This document shows positions 29,911 through 35,449 of a stretch of DNA of 35,449 bases, in pieces. Source of the stretch: DAOUMU01 sp034409055 (GTDB taxonomy: Bacteria > Chloroflexota > Anaerolineae > 4572-78 > J111); assembly GCA_034409055.1 (NCBI GenBank), contig DAOUMU010000376.1, positions 1 to 35,449 on the forward strand. The letters are read 5' to 3'. The notes beneath the pieces are model-generated. The model searched no databases and was not told the DNA's origin. It was given only the letters and a program-made list of their open reading frames with translations. The first letter of the stretch is position 1; every line of letters begins with the position of its first letter. Made by a program: the position numbers and the translations under genes.

Positions 29911-30918
29911 ATGCCCGTTCCAATCCTAACCACCAAACTCTATATTCCCCCTGCCCGTTCCAACCTCATTCCGCGCCTACGCCTGATTGAACAACTAAAC
30001 CGAGAACTGACACGGAAACTGACCCTCATTTCGGCCCCGGCCGGCTTTGGCAAAACTACGCTGGTCAGCGAGTGGCTACAACAAATCGACAGGGCGACGG
30101 TCTGGCTGTCACTGGATGAAAGTGACAATGACCCCGCCCGCTTTGTGACTTATTTGATCGCCGCCCTTCAGCAGATTGATTTGGAACTGGGCTTAACAGC
30201 CCAAGGCTTTCTCCAGGCTCCCCAACCGCCATCCCCTGAGGTGCTCATGACGGCGCTCATCAACGATATGACCACCGTGACCGCCAACTGTACCCTTGTC
30301 CTCGACGACTACCACCTGATCGACACCCAGCCCATCCATGATGCTGTCACCTTTCTGCTCAACCACCTACCGCCGCAAATGCATCTGGTGATCACCACCC
30401 GGGCCGATCCACCCTTGCCTCTATCTCGTCTACGAGCGCGTGGTCAAATGACCGAACTGCGCGTGGATGACCTGCGCTTTACAATTGAGGAAGCGACAGC
30501 CTTTCTCAATGAAGTGATGGGCCTCAAGTTGTCGGCGGCAGAGGTGGCCAAGTTGGAGGCCCGCACTGAAGGCTGGATCGCCGGTTTGCAGTTGGCCGGC
30601 CTGTCGATGCAGCGGCAGGCTGACCTGGCCAGCTTCATCAATGCTTTTGCCGGCGATGACCAATACATTGTTGATTATTTGGTTGAGGAAGTGCTCAACC
30701 AGCAACCAGAGGCGACCAAAGATTTTTTGCTCCAAACTTCGATCCTCCAGCGGATGAGCGGTCCACTTTGTAATGTGGTGACGGGTCGAGAAGATGGGCC
30801 AGCCCTGCTTGAAATTTTGGAGCGAGCCAATCTTTTTATCGTCCCCCTGGATAACAAACGGGAGTGGTATCGGTTTGATTATGAACGTCATTGCTTCAAA
30901 TTCCTTCAACAAGCATAA
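29911..30918 (+). pseudogene. MalT/LuxR-type ATPase, truncated after the nucleotide-binding domain
   Basis: 335 residues remain of a protein that is usually about 900. The start is the Chloroflexota-typical I-L-T-T-K-L-Y-I-P-P. Walker A is S-A-P-A-G-F-G-K-T-T (41-50) and Walker B is T-L-V-L-D-D-Y-H. Sensor-type T-T-R-A-D-P-P-L-P and W-I-A-G-L-Q-L-A-G follow. Intact homologues continue from W-Y-R-F with H-H-L-F-A-D-L-L, TPR repeats and a LuxR DNA-binding domain. Here W-Y-R-F is followed by unrelated residues and a stop. The break coincides with the start of the methyltransferase fragment. It cannot act as a regulator. Confidence 0.85.
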
Positions 30919-31183
30919 AACAACCATCAAACCGTATGAAGAACCAACAGCCCTGGTCACGGATGGATTGTTTCGAGTGAGCAGGAATCCTATGTATCTG
31001 GGGGCCGTGCTACTTCTTACCGGCGTAGCCATCACCCTGGGTTCTTTATCTTCCTTCATTGTTGTCCCGGTGTTCTTTTTCCTGATGAATGAAATCTTTA
31101 TCAAAAAGGAAGAAAAAATACTGGAAGAAAAATCCGGCGAAGCCTATTTAGCCTATAAGAAACAGGTTCGACGTTGGTTATAG
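30881..31183 (+). pseudogene. isoprenylcysteine carboxylmethyltransferase-like protein, N-terminally truncated
   Basis: 100 residues. The C-terminal half of the ICMT/PEMT-like methyltransferase family is intact: T-T-I-K-P-Y-E-E-P-T-A-L-V-T, then F-R-V-S-R-N-P-M-Y-L-G, two membrane segments, and E-E-K-I-L-E-E-K-S-G-E-A-Y-L-A-Y-K-K. Homologues of about 160-200 residues have two further N-terminal helices, which are missing. An ATG at 30881 lies inside the end of the MalT-type frame, so the piece could be translated, but it overlaps foreign sequence at its first ten codons. Confidence 0.8.
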
Positions 31184-31196
31184 TAAGGACACAATC

Positions 31197-31561
31197 ATGA
31201 GCGTTATCTGGCACAAAGTTTGGTTCGACTTATGGCACAACAACAGGCATTTTAGGTCTCAAGCCGGGCGATTGTACTGCAAGTTTTGGTGGCGATTGGG
31301 GTCCTGCTGCTGGCCGCACTGTGGCCGGTGTTGACCGGAGCCGCCCTCACGGTCCGAGAAGCCGTCGCCAGTTACGGTCTGGGGGGCGATTTTGGCTCCA
31401 CCTGGTTTGACCGGACGATTGAGTGCGGGGCCCAACGCTTGCTCCGCACACCTTATGCCATTGCGGTCGGTAATCTGTTCCGCCGCAAGGGGCGACTACT
31501 TTTGACCCAACTGGTCCTGATTCTGGCCGGAACGATGTTTTTGAAGGAGCATGAACAATGA
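31197..31561 (+). pseudogene. FtsX-like ABC permease, internally deleted and frameshifted
   Basis: ATG 31197 opens M-S-V-I-W-H-K-V-W-F-D-L-W-H-N, the typical start of Chloroflexota FtsX/MacB-type permeases. After about 16 codons the expected sequence is gone. From about 31256, in another frame, a central segment resumes: L-Q-V-L-V, L-L-L-A-A-L-W-P-V-L-T-G, T-V-R-E-A-V-A-S-Y-G-L-G-G-D-F, then N-L-F-R-R-K-G-R-L-L-L-T-Q. It stops at TGA 31559-31561. Most of the gene is deleted. A related piece lies on the minus strand at 34974-35324. Confidence 0.75.
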
Positions 31562-32187
31562 AAATGGGAAAACTTGAAAAACTGTTTGTAAATAGTCCGA
31601 GCCACAGCCGGCAAGTCAGTCAACACGCCGAAAGATTGCTGAATTTAATCGATTTCAAGGCCGGACAAAAATTTCTTGATGTGGGTTGCGGTAACGGGGC
31701 AGCAGCCATACATCTGGCCCAGAAATATCACCTGGATGTAACCGGCATCGATGTGGACCCGGACCAAATTCGGCTGGCTGAAGCCCAGAGCCAGGGGCTG
31801 GATAAGGCTCACTTTCTAACGATTGATGGTACACACCTGCCCTTTGAAGCTGGCGAATTCGATGTCGTCTTCACCAATAAAGTGACTCATCACATCCCTA
31901 ACTGGCGTGAGGCTTTGGCCGAAATGATGAGGGTCATAAAGCCGGGCGGCTACTTTATTTACAACGATCTTGTCCTGCCGCTGCCGCTGGCGAAACTGGA
32001 TGAGGCCGTGGCCGGAAACCAGCTCGGTTTTCCGACTCGAAATGAGATCGAGGCGATGCTGAAAGAGCGAGACTTCGTAACCGTTCATCGTGCCTCGGGA
32101 CCGGTCCATTTCGAGGGCATCTTTCAGAACTCGCACCGGAGCGCAAGTGCAGGTGTCCCCTCCGAGCGATTCCATGGAAATTCCTGA
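31558..32187 (+). CDS. class I SAM-dependent methyltransferase with repeat-derived C-terminus
   Basis: 209 residues. The Rossmann methyltransferase core is clear: L-D-V-G-C-G-N-G-A-A-A (40-50) binds SAM, then T-G-I-D-V-D-P-D-Q, T-I-D-G-T-H-L-P-F, F-D-V-V-F-T-N-K-V-T-H-H-I and V-I-K-P-G-G-Y-F-I-Y. AAGGAG before ATG 31558 overlaps the end of the permease fragment. The last 19 residues (N-S-H-R-S-A-S-A-G-V-P-S-E-R-F-H-G-N-S) come from a dispersed repeat, so the natural C-terminus was replaced or extended. The core domain is complete. The substrate is unknown. Confidence 0.85.
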   Translation: MKMGKLEKLFVNSPSHSRQVSQHAERLLNLIDFKAGQKFLDVGCGNGAAAIHLAQKYHLDVTGIDVDPDQIRLAEAQSQGLDKAHFLTIDGTHLPFEAGEFDVVFTNKVTHHIPNWREALAEMMRVIKPGGYFIYNDLVLPLPLAKLDEAVAGNQLGFPTRNEIEAMLKERDFVTVHRASGPVHFEGIFQNSHRSASAGVPSERFHGNS

Positions 32188-32193
32188 AGAACT
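32131..32193 (+). repeat. dispersed repeat at the end of the methyltransferase gene
   Basis: Bases 32164-32193 match 27294-27323 (opposite strand) at 28 of 30 positions. The upstream part reads TCGCACCGGAGCGCAAGTGC followed by AGGTGTCCCC, a string I associate with Chloroflexota-type interspersed repeats. It supplies the methyltransferase stop codon. Confidence 0.6.
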
Positions 32194-32336
32194 TGAAGTT
32201 GTTTGTTTGGCAGGATTTGGTATAAAATAGCTTTGCAAAAGTAAGTAACTCTAAAACGCGGATAAAAGATGCCAAAATCCGTGTTTTCCTGCCAATCCGT
32301 GGTTCTGAATGATATGTCTATACTTAACACGGCCAC

Positions 32337-32450
32337 AAAGTAACAATTTGACATACTTAAATAGGACGCAGATTAACGCAGATTTTCGCAGATTTATCCT
32401 ATTTATCAGCGTTTATCAGCGCAAATCTGCGTCCCATAAAATGTTACTTT
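32337..32450. repeat. 114-bp nested palindrome with 10-bp periodic repeats
   Basis: Outer arms AAAGTAACA/TGTTACTTT (32337-32345 and 32442-32450). Inner arms GGACGCAGATT/AATCTGCGTCC (32364-32374 and 32424-32434). CGCAGATT occurs at 32367, 32377 and 32387, exactly 10 bases apart, and TTTATCAGCG occurs twice at 32402-32421. It is part of a 393-base gap (32188-32580) with no supported gene. Confidence 0.75.
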
Positions 32451-32580
32451 ATGCCCGTTGGCAGTATAACTCGTTTTGGGATGATGAAATTGACAGGCTG
32501 CTAAATGAAATTAGGCGAGGGTTCGTATTTCGAAGTAGGTGCAGTCTTTATTGGTTAAGAGAAGGCTCATCATACGAAAA

Positions 32581-33057
32581 ATGATAGAACGAAACGTCGG
32601 TGCGACGTTGCTTCTCCTCGGTCTGGGGATAACTTCAGGCATGGCTCTAAGCGTTGTGACCACGCCTGCCACGGGGTGGTTTTTCACCGTTCTGGCTGGC
32701 ATTTGTGTAGGGTTAGGGCTGGGGACTTTGTTCCTGGTGGTGGCTGCTGTGCTCAGTAAGGTTACGTCGCGTCGAGACGCGAAACGCCTCAAGCTGGGGG
32801 AGGTTGGTTGGCTAATTTTGTTGGCGGCCATTTACGCCATACCGGGCGGTTTTTTTGGGATGTTGCTGGCTGTGATTATGTTGGTGATTGATCTCCCCTT
32901 CTCACAGTCGCGGATTCTGAGGGGGGCGGTTTATGGTGCTGTGTGGGGGAGCAGTGTCTCGGTTGTTTTTTTGTGCTGGGATATTCTGGCCCAACGACGG
33001 CGATTGATGAACAAGCCTCAGCGCCCCATCCCCGGGCGACGCGACGGCGCTGTGTAA
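32581..33057 (+). CDS. multi-pass membrane protein, unknown
   Basis: 158 residues with about four membrane helices: G-A-T-L-L-L-L-G-L-G-I-T-S-G, F-F-T-V-L-A-G-I-C-V-G-L-G-L-G-T, V-G-W-L-I-L-L-A-A-I-Y-A-I-P-G-G and a final A-V-W-G-S-S-V-S-V-V-F-L. A basic loop R-R-D-A-K-R-L-K lies between helices. No family is recognised. ATG 32581 is chosen because a membrane helix follows it directly; the ribosome site is weak. It lies upstream of a lipoprotein gene in what may be a cassette-like stretch. Confidence 0.6.
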   Translation: MIERNVGATLLLLGLGITSGMALSVVTTPATGWFFTVLAGICVGLGLGTLFLVVAAVLSKVTSRRDAKRLKLGEVGWLILLAAIYAIPGGFFGMLLAVIMLVIDLPFSQSRILRGAVYGAVWGSSVSVVFLCWDILAQRRRLMNKPQRPIPGRRDGAV

Positions 33058-33103
33058 CGCGGCAATATGGGAAGCGGTGGGTGTATTGGATACGAAATCT
33101 GTC

Positions 33104-33586
33104 ATGAAAAACACTATGTTCCTCAGCTTGATGATCTGTCTGGCGTTCGCGGGATGCTCGCCGGACAAGCCCGTCGGTTCGCAGCTCTCGAGAGAGGATC
33201 AGATTCGGGAGGCTGTCTTCCGCTATCAGTTCGAGTTCAACGCATCCGGTCTGGGCAAAGCGGCGAATGCTTACTTCCTCAGTGTGGGAGATCACAAGGA
33301 TCCCAGTCCTGAACTCCTCAAGCAGTTCGAGGCTCATCATCCTGTCGTGAAGCCGGTCTCGGCGTCTACACTGGAGTCCGGAACAGCGCAGGTCCTGGAC
33401 AAGGAGACCGGACTCCCTGGGCTGATCTTCAGGGTCACGGAGATCCGATGGCTGAGCGATGACGAAGTCGAGGTCGACGGGGGATACGAGGAGGCGAGTG
33501 AGAGCGCAACTGGTAACACCTACCGTGTGGTCAAGGAGGCTGCGGGCTGGGCTGTCGTTGAGTGCCAGATGCTCTGGATTAAGTGA
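33104..33586 (+). CDS. small lipoprotein of a widespread uncharacterised family
   Basis: 160 residues. The signal sequence M-K-N-T-M-F-L-S-L-M-I-C-L-A-F-A-G-C ends in a lipobox-like A-G-C, with Cys18 as the lipidation site; Phe at -3 is atypical. The mature part has E-A-V-F-R-Y-Q-F-E-F-N-A-S-G, Y-F-L-S-V, L-I-F-R-V-T-E-I-R-W, E-V-E-V-D-G-G-Y and G-N-T-Y-R-V-V-K-E. This pattern is familiar from hypothetical proteins scattered over many phyla, which suggests horizontal spread. The function is unknown. The stop codon overlaps the 14-bp palindrome GACGGCCGGCCGTC (33585-33598). Confidence 0.75.
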   Translation: MKNTMFLSLMICLAFAGCSPDKPVGSQLSREDQIREAVFRYQFEFNASGLGKAANAYFLSVGDHKDPSPELLKQFEAHHPVVKPVSASTLESGTAQVLDKETGLPGLIFRVTEIRWLSDDEVEVDGGYEEASESATGNTYRVVKEAAGWAVVECQMLWIK

Positions 33587-33602
33587 CGGCCGGCCGTCTA
33601 AC
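33585..33602 (+). repeat. palindrome followed by an attC-like core
   Basis: GACGGCCGGCCGTC (33585-33598) is a perfect 14-bp palindrome. The next bases make GTCTAAC (33596-33602), which fits the RYYYAAC core that opens integron attC sites just behind a cassette gene. The matching right-hand core GTTRRRY is not clear. Confidence 0.3.
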
Positions 33603-33646
33603 AATACGTGTTGCGCCAAGAAAGCCCAGAACGTTGGGAAATGGGC

Positions 33647-33815
33647 GTGTGTCTATAGAAACTCGTTATTGCTACCCGACGGGTGAAAGTCCTGTCCAGC
33701 CAAAGCCCTTCGACAAGTTCAGGACAGACCTGGCCAGCAGGCTGGTAGCGAACCCTGCGGGTAGACCTGGTAACAGGCGCCCGAAGCCAGGGGAAGCGAG
33801 GGTGCAGGTCGCGTG
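33647..33815 (+). mobile_element. group II intron-like remnant, copy 2
   Basis: It starts with GTGTG (33647-33651), fitting the GUGYG 5' end of group II introns. Then come CGGGTGAAAG (33680), GTCCAGCC, a CCCTTCGACAAG..CAGGACAG insert (33707-33726) and GGCCAGCAGGCTGGTAGCGAA. The series closes with CCCTGCGGGTAGACCTGG and a GAAGCCAGGGGAAGCGAGGG stretch. Bases 33680-33759 align with 19419-19501. Only the 5' part of domain I remains, without a reverse transcriptase. Between 33816 and 34025 I see nothing else definable. Confidence 0.5.
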
Positions 33816-34025
33816 ACAGCGTGCCCTTTGGGTATTGAGCCTCGAAATTTGTATAGTTACTGTCTCAACAGACCGCCAGCAACAGGTGAATGGGTAGCCC
33901 AGTGATGCGAAGGTTGGTGACGGAAACGGCGGAGCTTGCCTGCTCGTCGCTGTGGTTGGTTGGGCGCACTACGCGATCCGCAAGATGGGTTAGTTCGGGG
34001 TTGTTAGAAAGACGATGAGATTGCC

Positions 34026-34835
34026 GTGAGACTGTACAACAGCCAATCGCGCCAAAAAACACTTGAGAAATTACTTGAGGCACTGGAGTCTGACCACCGC
34101 ATAGGTGGCGTGCTACTGGTGGGTTCTGGTGCTTATGGGTTTAAGGATGAGTTCTCGGACATCGATCTGGCTGTCGTAGTGAGTGAGGGGCAGGATGTTC
34201 TCACCGTATTCAGAGACTGGGAGTCAGTGATACGGGTTTTGTTATCAGTTCTCTGGAGTTTCGCTGACATCCGCGGACCAGAAGTAGGGCTGTATGCCAT
34301 CATACTTGAGGATTTTCTCGAAGTTGACATCTCGTTCCAGTCTCTGTCTGTGCTCTCTGCGCGTTCTCCCAACTGGAAAGTGACCTTGGATCGGACAGGT
34401 CAGATTCAGAATATTCTGTGTGAATCACGATCGAAAAATACGGAACTAGATCTGGAAACGTTATACGCACGACGGTTGGATTCAATCTGGCATTATGTTA
34501 CACACGTTGCGGTCTCGATCAAGCGTGGACACTTGTGGAGAGCGACGCATTATCTTGAGGAGATTCGGAACCGCATAATTGGGCTTGAGGGACTTATCTA
34601 CAATCGCCAGACTCGCCATTTCCGAGAGGTTGATCAATTGCCAAGAAATCGACTTGCTGCGCTTGAGCGAACGTTTCCTGCGCGATTGGAATGCGATGAA
34701 TTAGTGCGTGCTTTGTATGCTGCAACGGATTGTTTCTTCGAGACTGCTGCTAGGCTCGATAGGATTTGCGAAAGCAGGCGATCTGATACTCTACGAGAGG
34801 CAATGAAACAGTATCTGTCGTTGATTACCTTCTAA
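34026..34835 (+). CDS. nucleotidyltransferase-domain protein
   Basis: 269 residues from GTG 34026. The pol-beta-type motif G-S-G-A-Y-G-F-K-D-E-F-S-D-I-D-L-A-V-V provides the G-S (33-34) and the metal ligands Asp45 and Asp47; E-V-D-I-S-F may supply the third acidic residue. The C-terminal helical half (H-Y-V-T-H-V-A-V-S-I-K-R-G, R-A-T-H-Y-L-E-E-I-R-N) resembles aminoglycoside- or lincosamide-nucleotidyltransferase relatives. Transfer of a nucleotide to a small molecule is likely; a resistance role is not shown. Codon use is more AT-rich than in most of the window, as in recently acquired genes. Confidence 0.85.
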   Translation: MRLYNSQSRQKTLEKLLEALESDHRIGGVLLVGSGAYGFKDEFSDIDLAVVVSEGQDVLTVFRDWESVIRVLLSVLWSFADIRGPEVGLYAIILEDFLEVDISFQSLSVLSARSPNWKVTLDRTGQIQNILCESRSKNTELDLETLYARRLDSIWHYVTHVAVSIKRGHLWRATHYLEEIRNRIIGLEGLIYNRQTRHFREVDQLPRNRLAALERTFPARLECDELVRALYAATDCFFETAARLDRICESRRSDTLREAMKQYLSLITF

Positions 34836-34973
34836 TCAAGCGTTGTAGTTGACAGCGGCAACTTTCGGTTCTTCAAGCATCAATCGGCAGACGACGGTTT
34901 TCGGTTTTTCGCACGATTTGGGCAAACTACCGCCGCAACTGAACTTTTTTCGTTAGGGGGCGCTCTCGAAAGA
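34836..34973 (+). other. intergenic stretch with an imperfect, attC-like inverted repeat
   Basis: Right after the stop, AGTTG-ACA-GCGG (34849-34860) can pair with CCGC-CG-CAACT (34931-34941) with a bulge, and CGTTAGG follows at 34951-34957. Arms with extra-helical bases and a GTTAG end recall an integron attC site, but the core positions do not fit fully. Confidence 0.25.
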
Positions 34974-35324
34974 CTACCCAGAAACAATTAGTTCGAGATT
35001 CAGGGAGTTGGCAAAGAATGCCTGCAGACCAAAAGCAGCTACCGCGCCAATCGGGATAGAAATGACTGCCGCCAGTACCTCATAGCCAATGACCAGAAGT
35101 AGATAGCTCCAAACAACCTGCCACGAGTTAGCTCCAATTGCCTTCATTACGCCAATCTGGCTGACCTGCTGGTAAACGATGGCACTGATGCTATTGTAGA
35201 CCAGGAAAATCCCCAGAATGACAATGATGACACCAATGATACCTAATAGTAGGAAAATTGCGTTCAGAATAGTCGCGGCCGGGGGGATGACGGGCGGCAC
35301 GATACGGTCTTGGAACGGAAACAA
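34974..35324 (-). pseudogene. internal fragment of an FtsX-like ABC permease
   Basis: 116 codons carry the middle part of a MacB/FtsX-type permease: P-P-V-I-P-P-A-A, two membrane helices with L-V-Y-N-S-I-S-A-I-V-Y-Q-Q-V-S-Q-I-G-V-M-K-A-I-G-A, and I-P-I-G-A-V-A-A-F-G-L-Q-A-F-F. A stop lies just upstream of its first codon, and the frame ends abruptly after L-E-L-I-V-S-G. In intact proteins the next stretch is L-Q-V-L-V..L-A-A-L-W-P, which is exactly what the plus-strand fragment at 31256 begins with. Confidence 0.75.
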
Positions 35325-35350
35325 CGCCTACCAGAAAAAGTAACACCAAG

Positions 35351-35449
35351 CTACTCCAGGAGGGCAATGGCCTGAGCTAGAGCTTCGAGGCGAGCGAGGT
35401 AGTTACAGGGTTGACGACGGAAGCTACGGTGAGCGGTTCGAGCTTGTAG
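35351..35449 (-). CDS. C-terminal end of an unrecognised protein (partial at window edge)
   Basis: 32 codons enter from the right edge on the minus strand and stop at 35351. The residues are basic, then helical: R-T-A-H-R-S-F-R-R-Q-P-C-N-Y, then L-A-R-L-E-A-L-A-Q-A-I-A-L-L-E. A transposase end is possible given the neighbourhood, but I cannot name it. Confidence 0.35.
   Translation of the reverse strand, partial: LQARTAHRSFRRQPCNYLARLEALAQAIALLE

Noticed and set aside
32309..32584. 91-codon open frame on the plus strand
   Set aside because: Its central part reads through the palindromic repeat at 32337-32450; no ribosome site and no family resemblance.
33583..33816. 77-codon open frame over the group II intron remnant
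   Set aside because: The codons follow the intron-like RNA and the inserted repeat; composition is not protein-like.

Overview
The window reads as an environmental member of the Chloroflexota, probably an Anaerolineae-type lineage. This rests on family recognition, not on a marker gene. The evidence is: secreted TolB/PD40 beta-propellers with Pro/Thr-rich linkers; a MalT-type ATPase starting with the LTTKLYIPP signature; a secreted protein ending in a V-F-L-P-I-I motif; several truncated FtsX-like permease pieces; and 'CCTTCGRC..CTCAGGACAGG'-type repeats that invade genes. No rRNA, tRNA or CRISPR array was seen.

Region 1 (1-6060): the end of a transposase-like gene; a TumE-like toxin-antitoxin pair; a TetR regulator with an excellent promoter and two matching palindromic operators (its own and one before a membrane-anchored alpha/beta hydrolase); then a second TetR regulator heading an operon with a radical SAM enzyme and a DUF116 protein. 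Both enzymes carry in-frame tandem repeat insertions, each of a different repeat family.

Region 2 (6130-11090): a tight four-gene operon encoding a DJ-1/PfpI-cupin fusion, two group II PLP decarboxylases in tandem, and a branched-chain-type aminotransferase. It looks like a small amino-acid/amine pathway and is one of two candidates for an undescribed metabolic system.

Region 3 (11130-19570): two CYTH-like proteins, galactose mutarotase, the NAD(P)HX repair enzyme Nnr, a Kef-type antiporter with an RCK domain, two small proteins and an alpha/beta hydrolase. Two near-identical sigma70-type promoters (11131 and 15477) drive the CYTH and antiporter regions. Intergenic spaces hold large branched palindromic elements.

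Region 4 (19600-29700): a truncated response regulator fused to an ABC-ATPase scar; a 971-residue secreted FG-GAP protein with a LamG domain nested inside a DUF11 domain; then, on the minus strand, an ECF sigma factor followed by a membrane-anchored beta-propeller/glycosidase protein that may act as its anti-sigma or sensor, preceded by another secreted propeller protein.

Region 5 (29850-35449): a graveyard and accessory region. It holds a leaderless but truncated MalT-type ATPase fused at a breakpoint to half an isoprenylcysteine methyltransferase; pieces of an FtsX-like permease on both strands; a methyltransferase whose C-terminus comes from a dispersed repeat; a membrane protein, a lipoprotein and a nucleotidyltransferase in a cassette-like arrangement; and a group II intron remnant whose relative lies at 19419.
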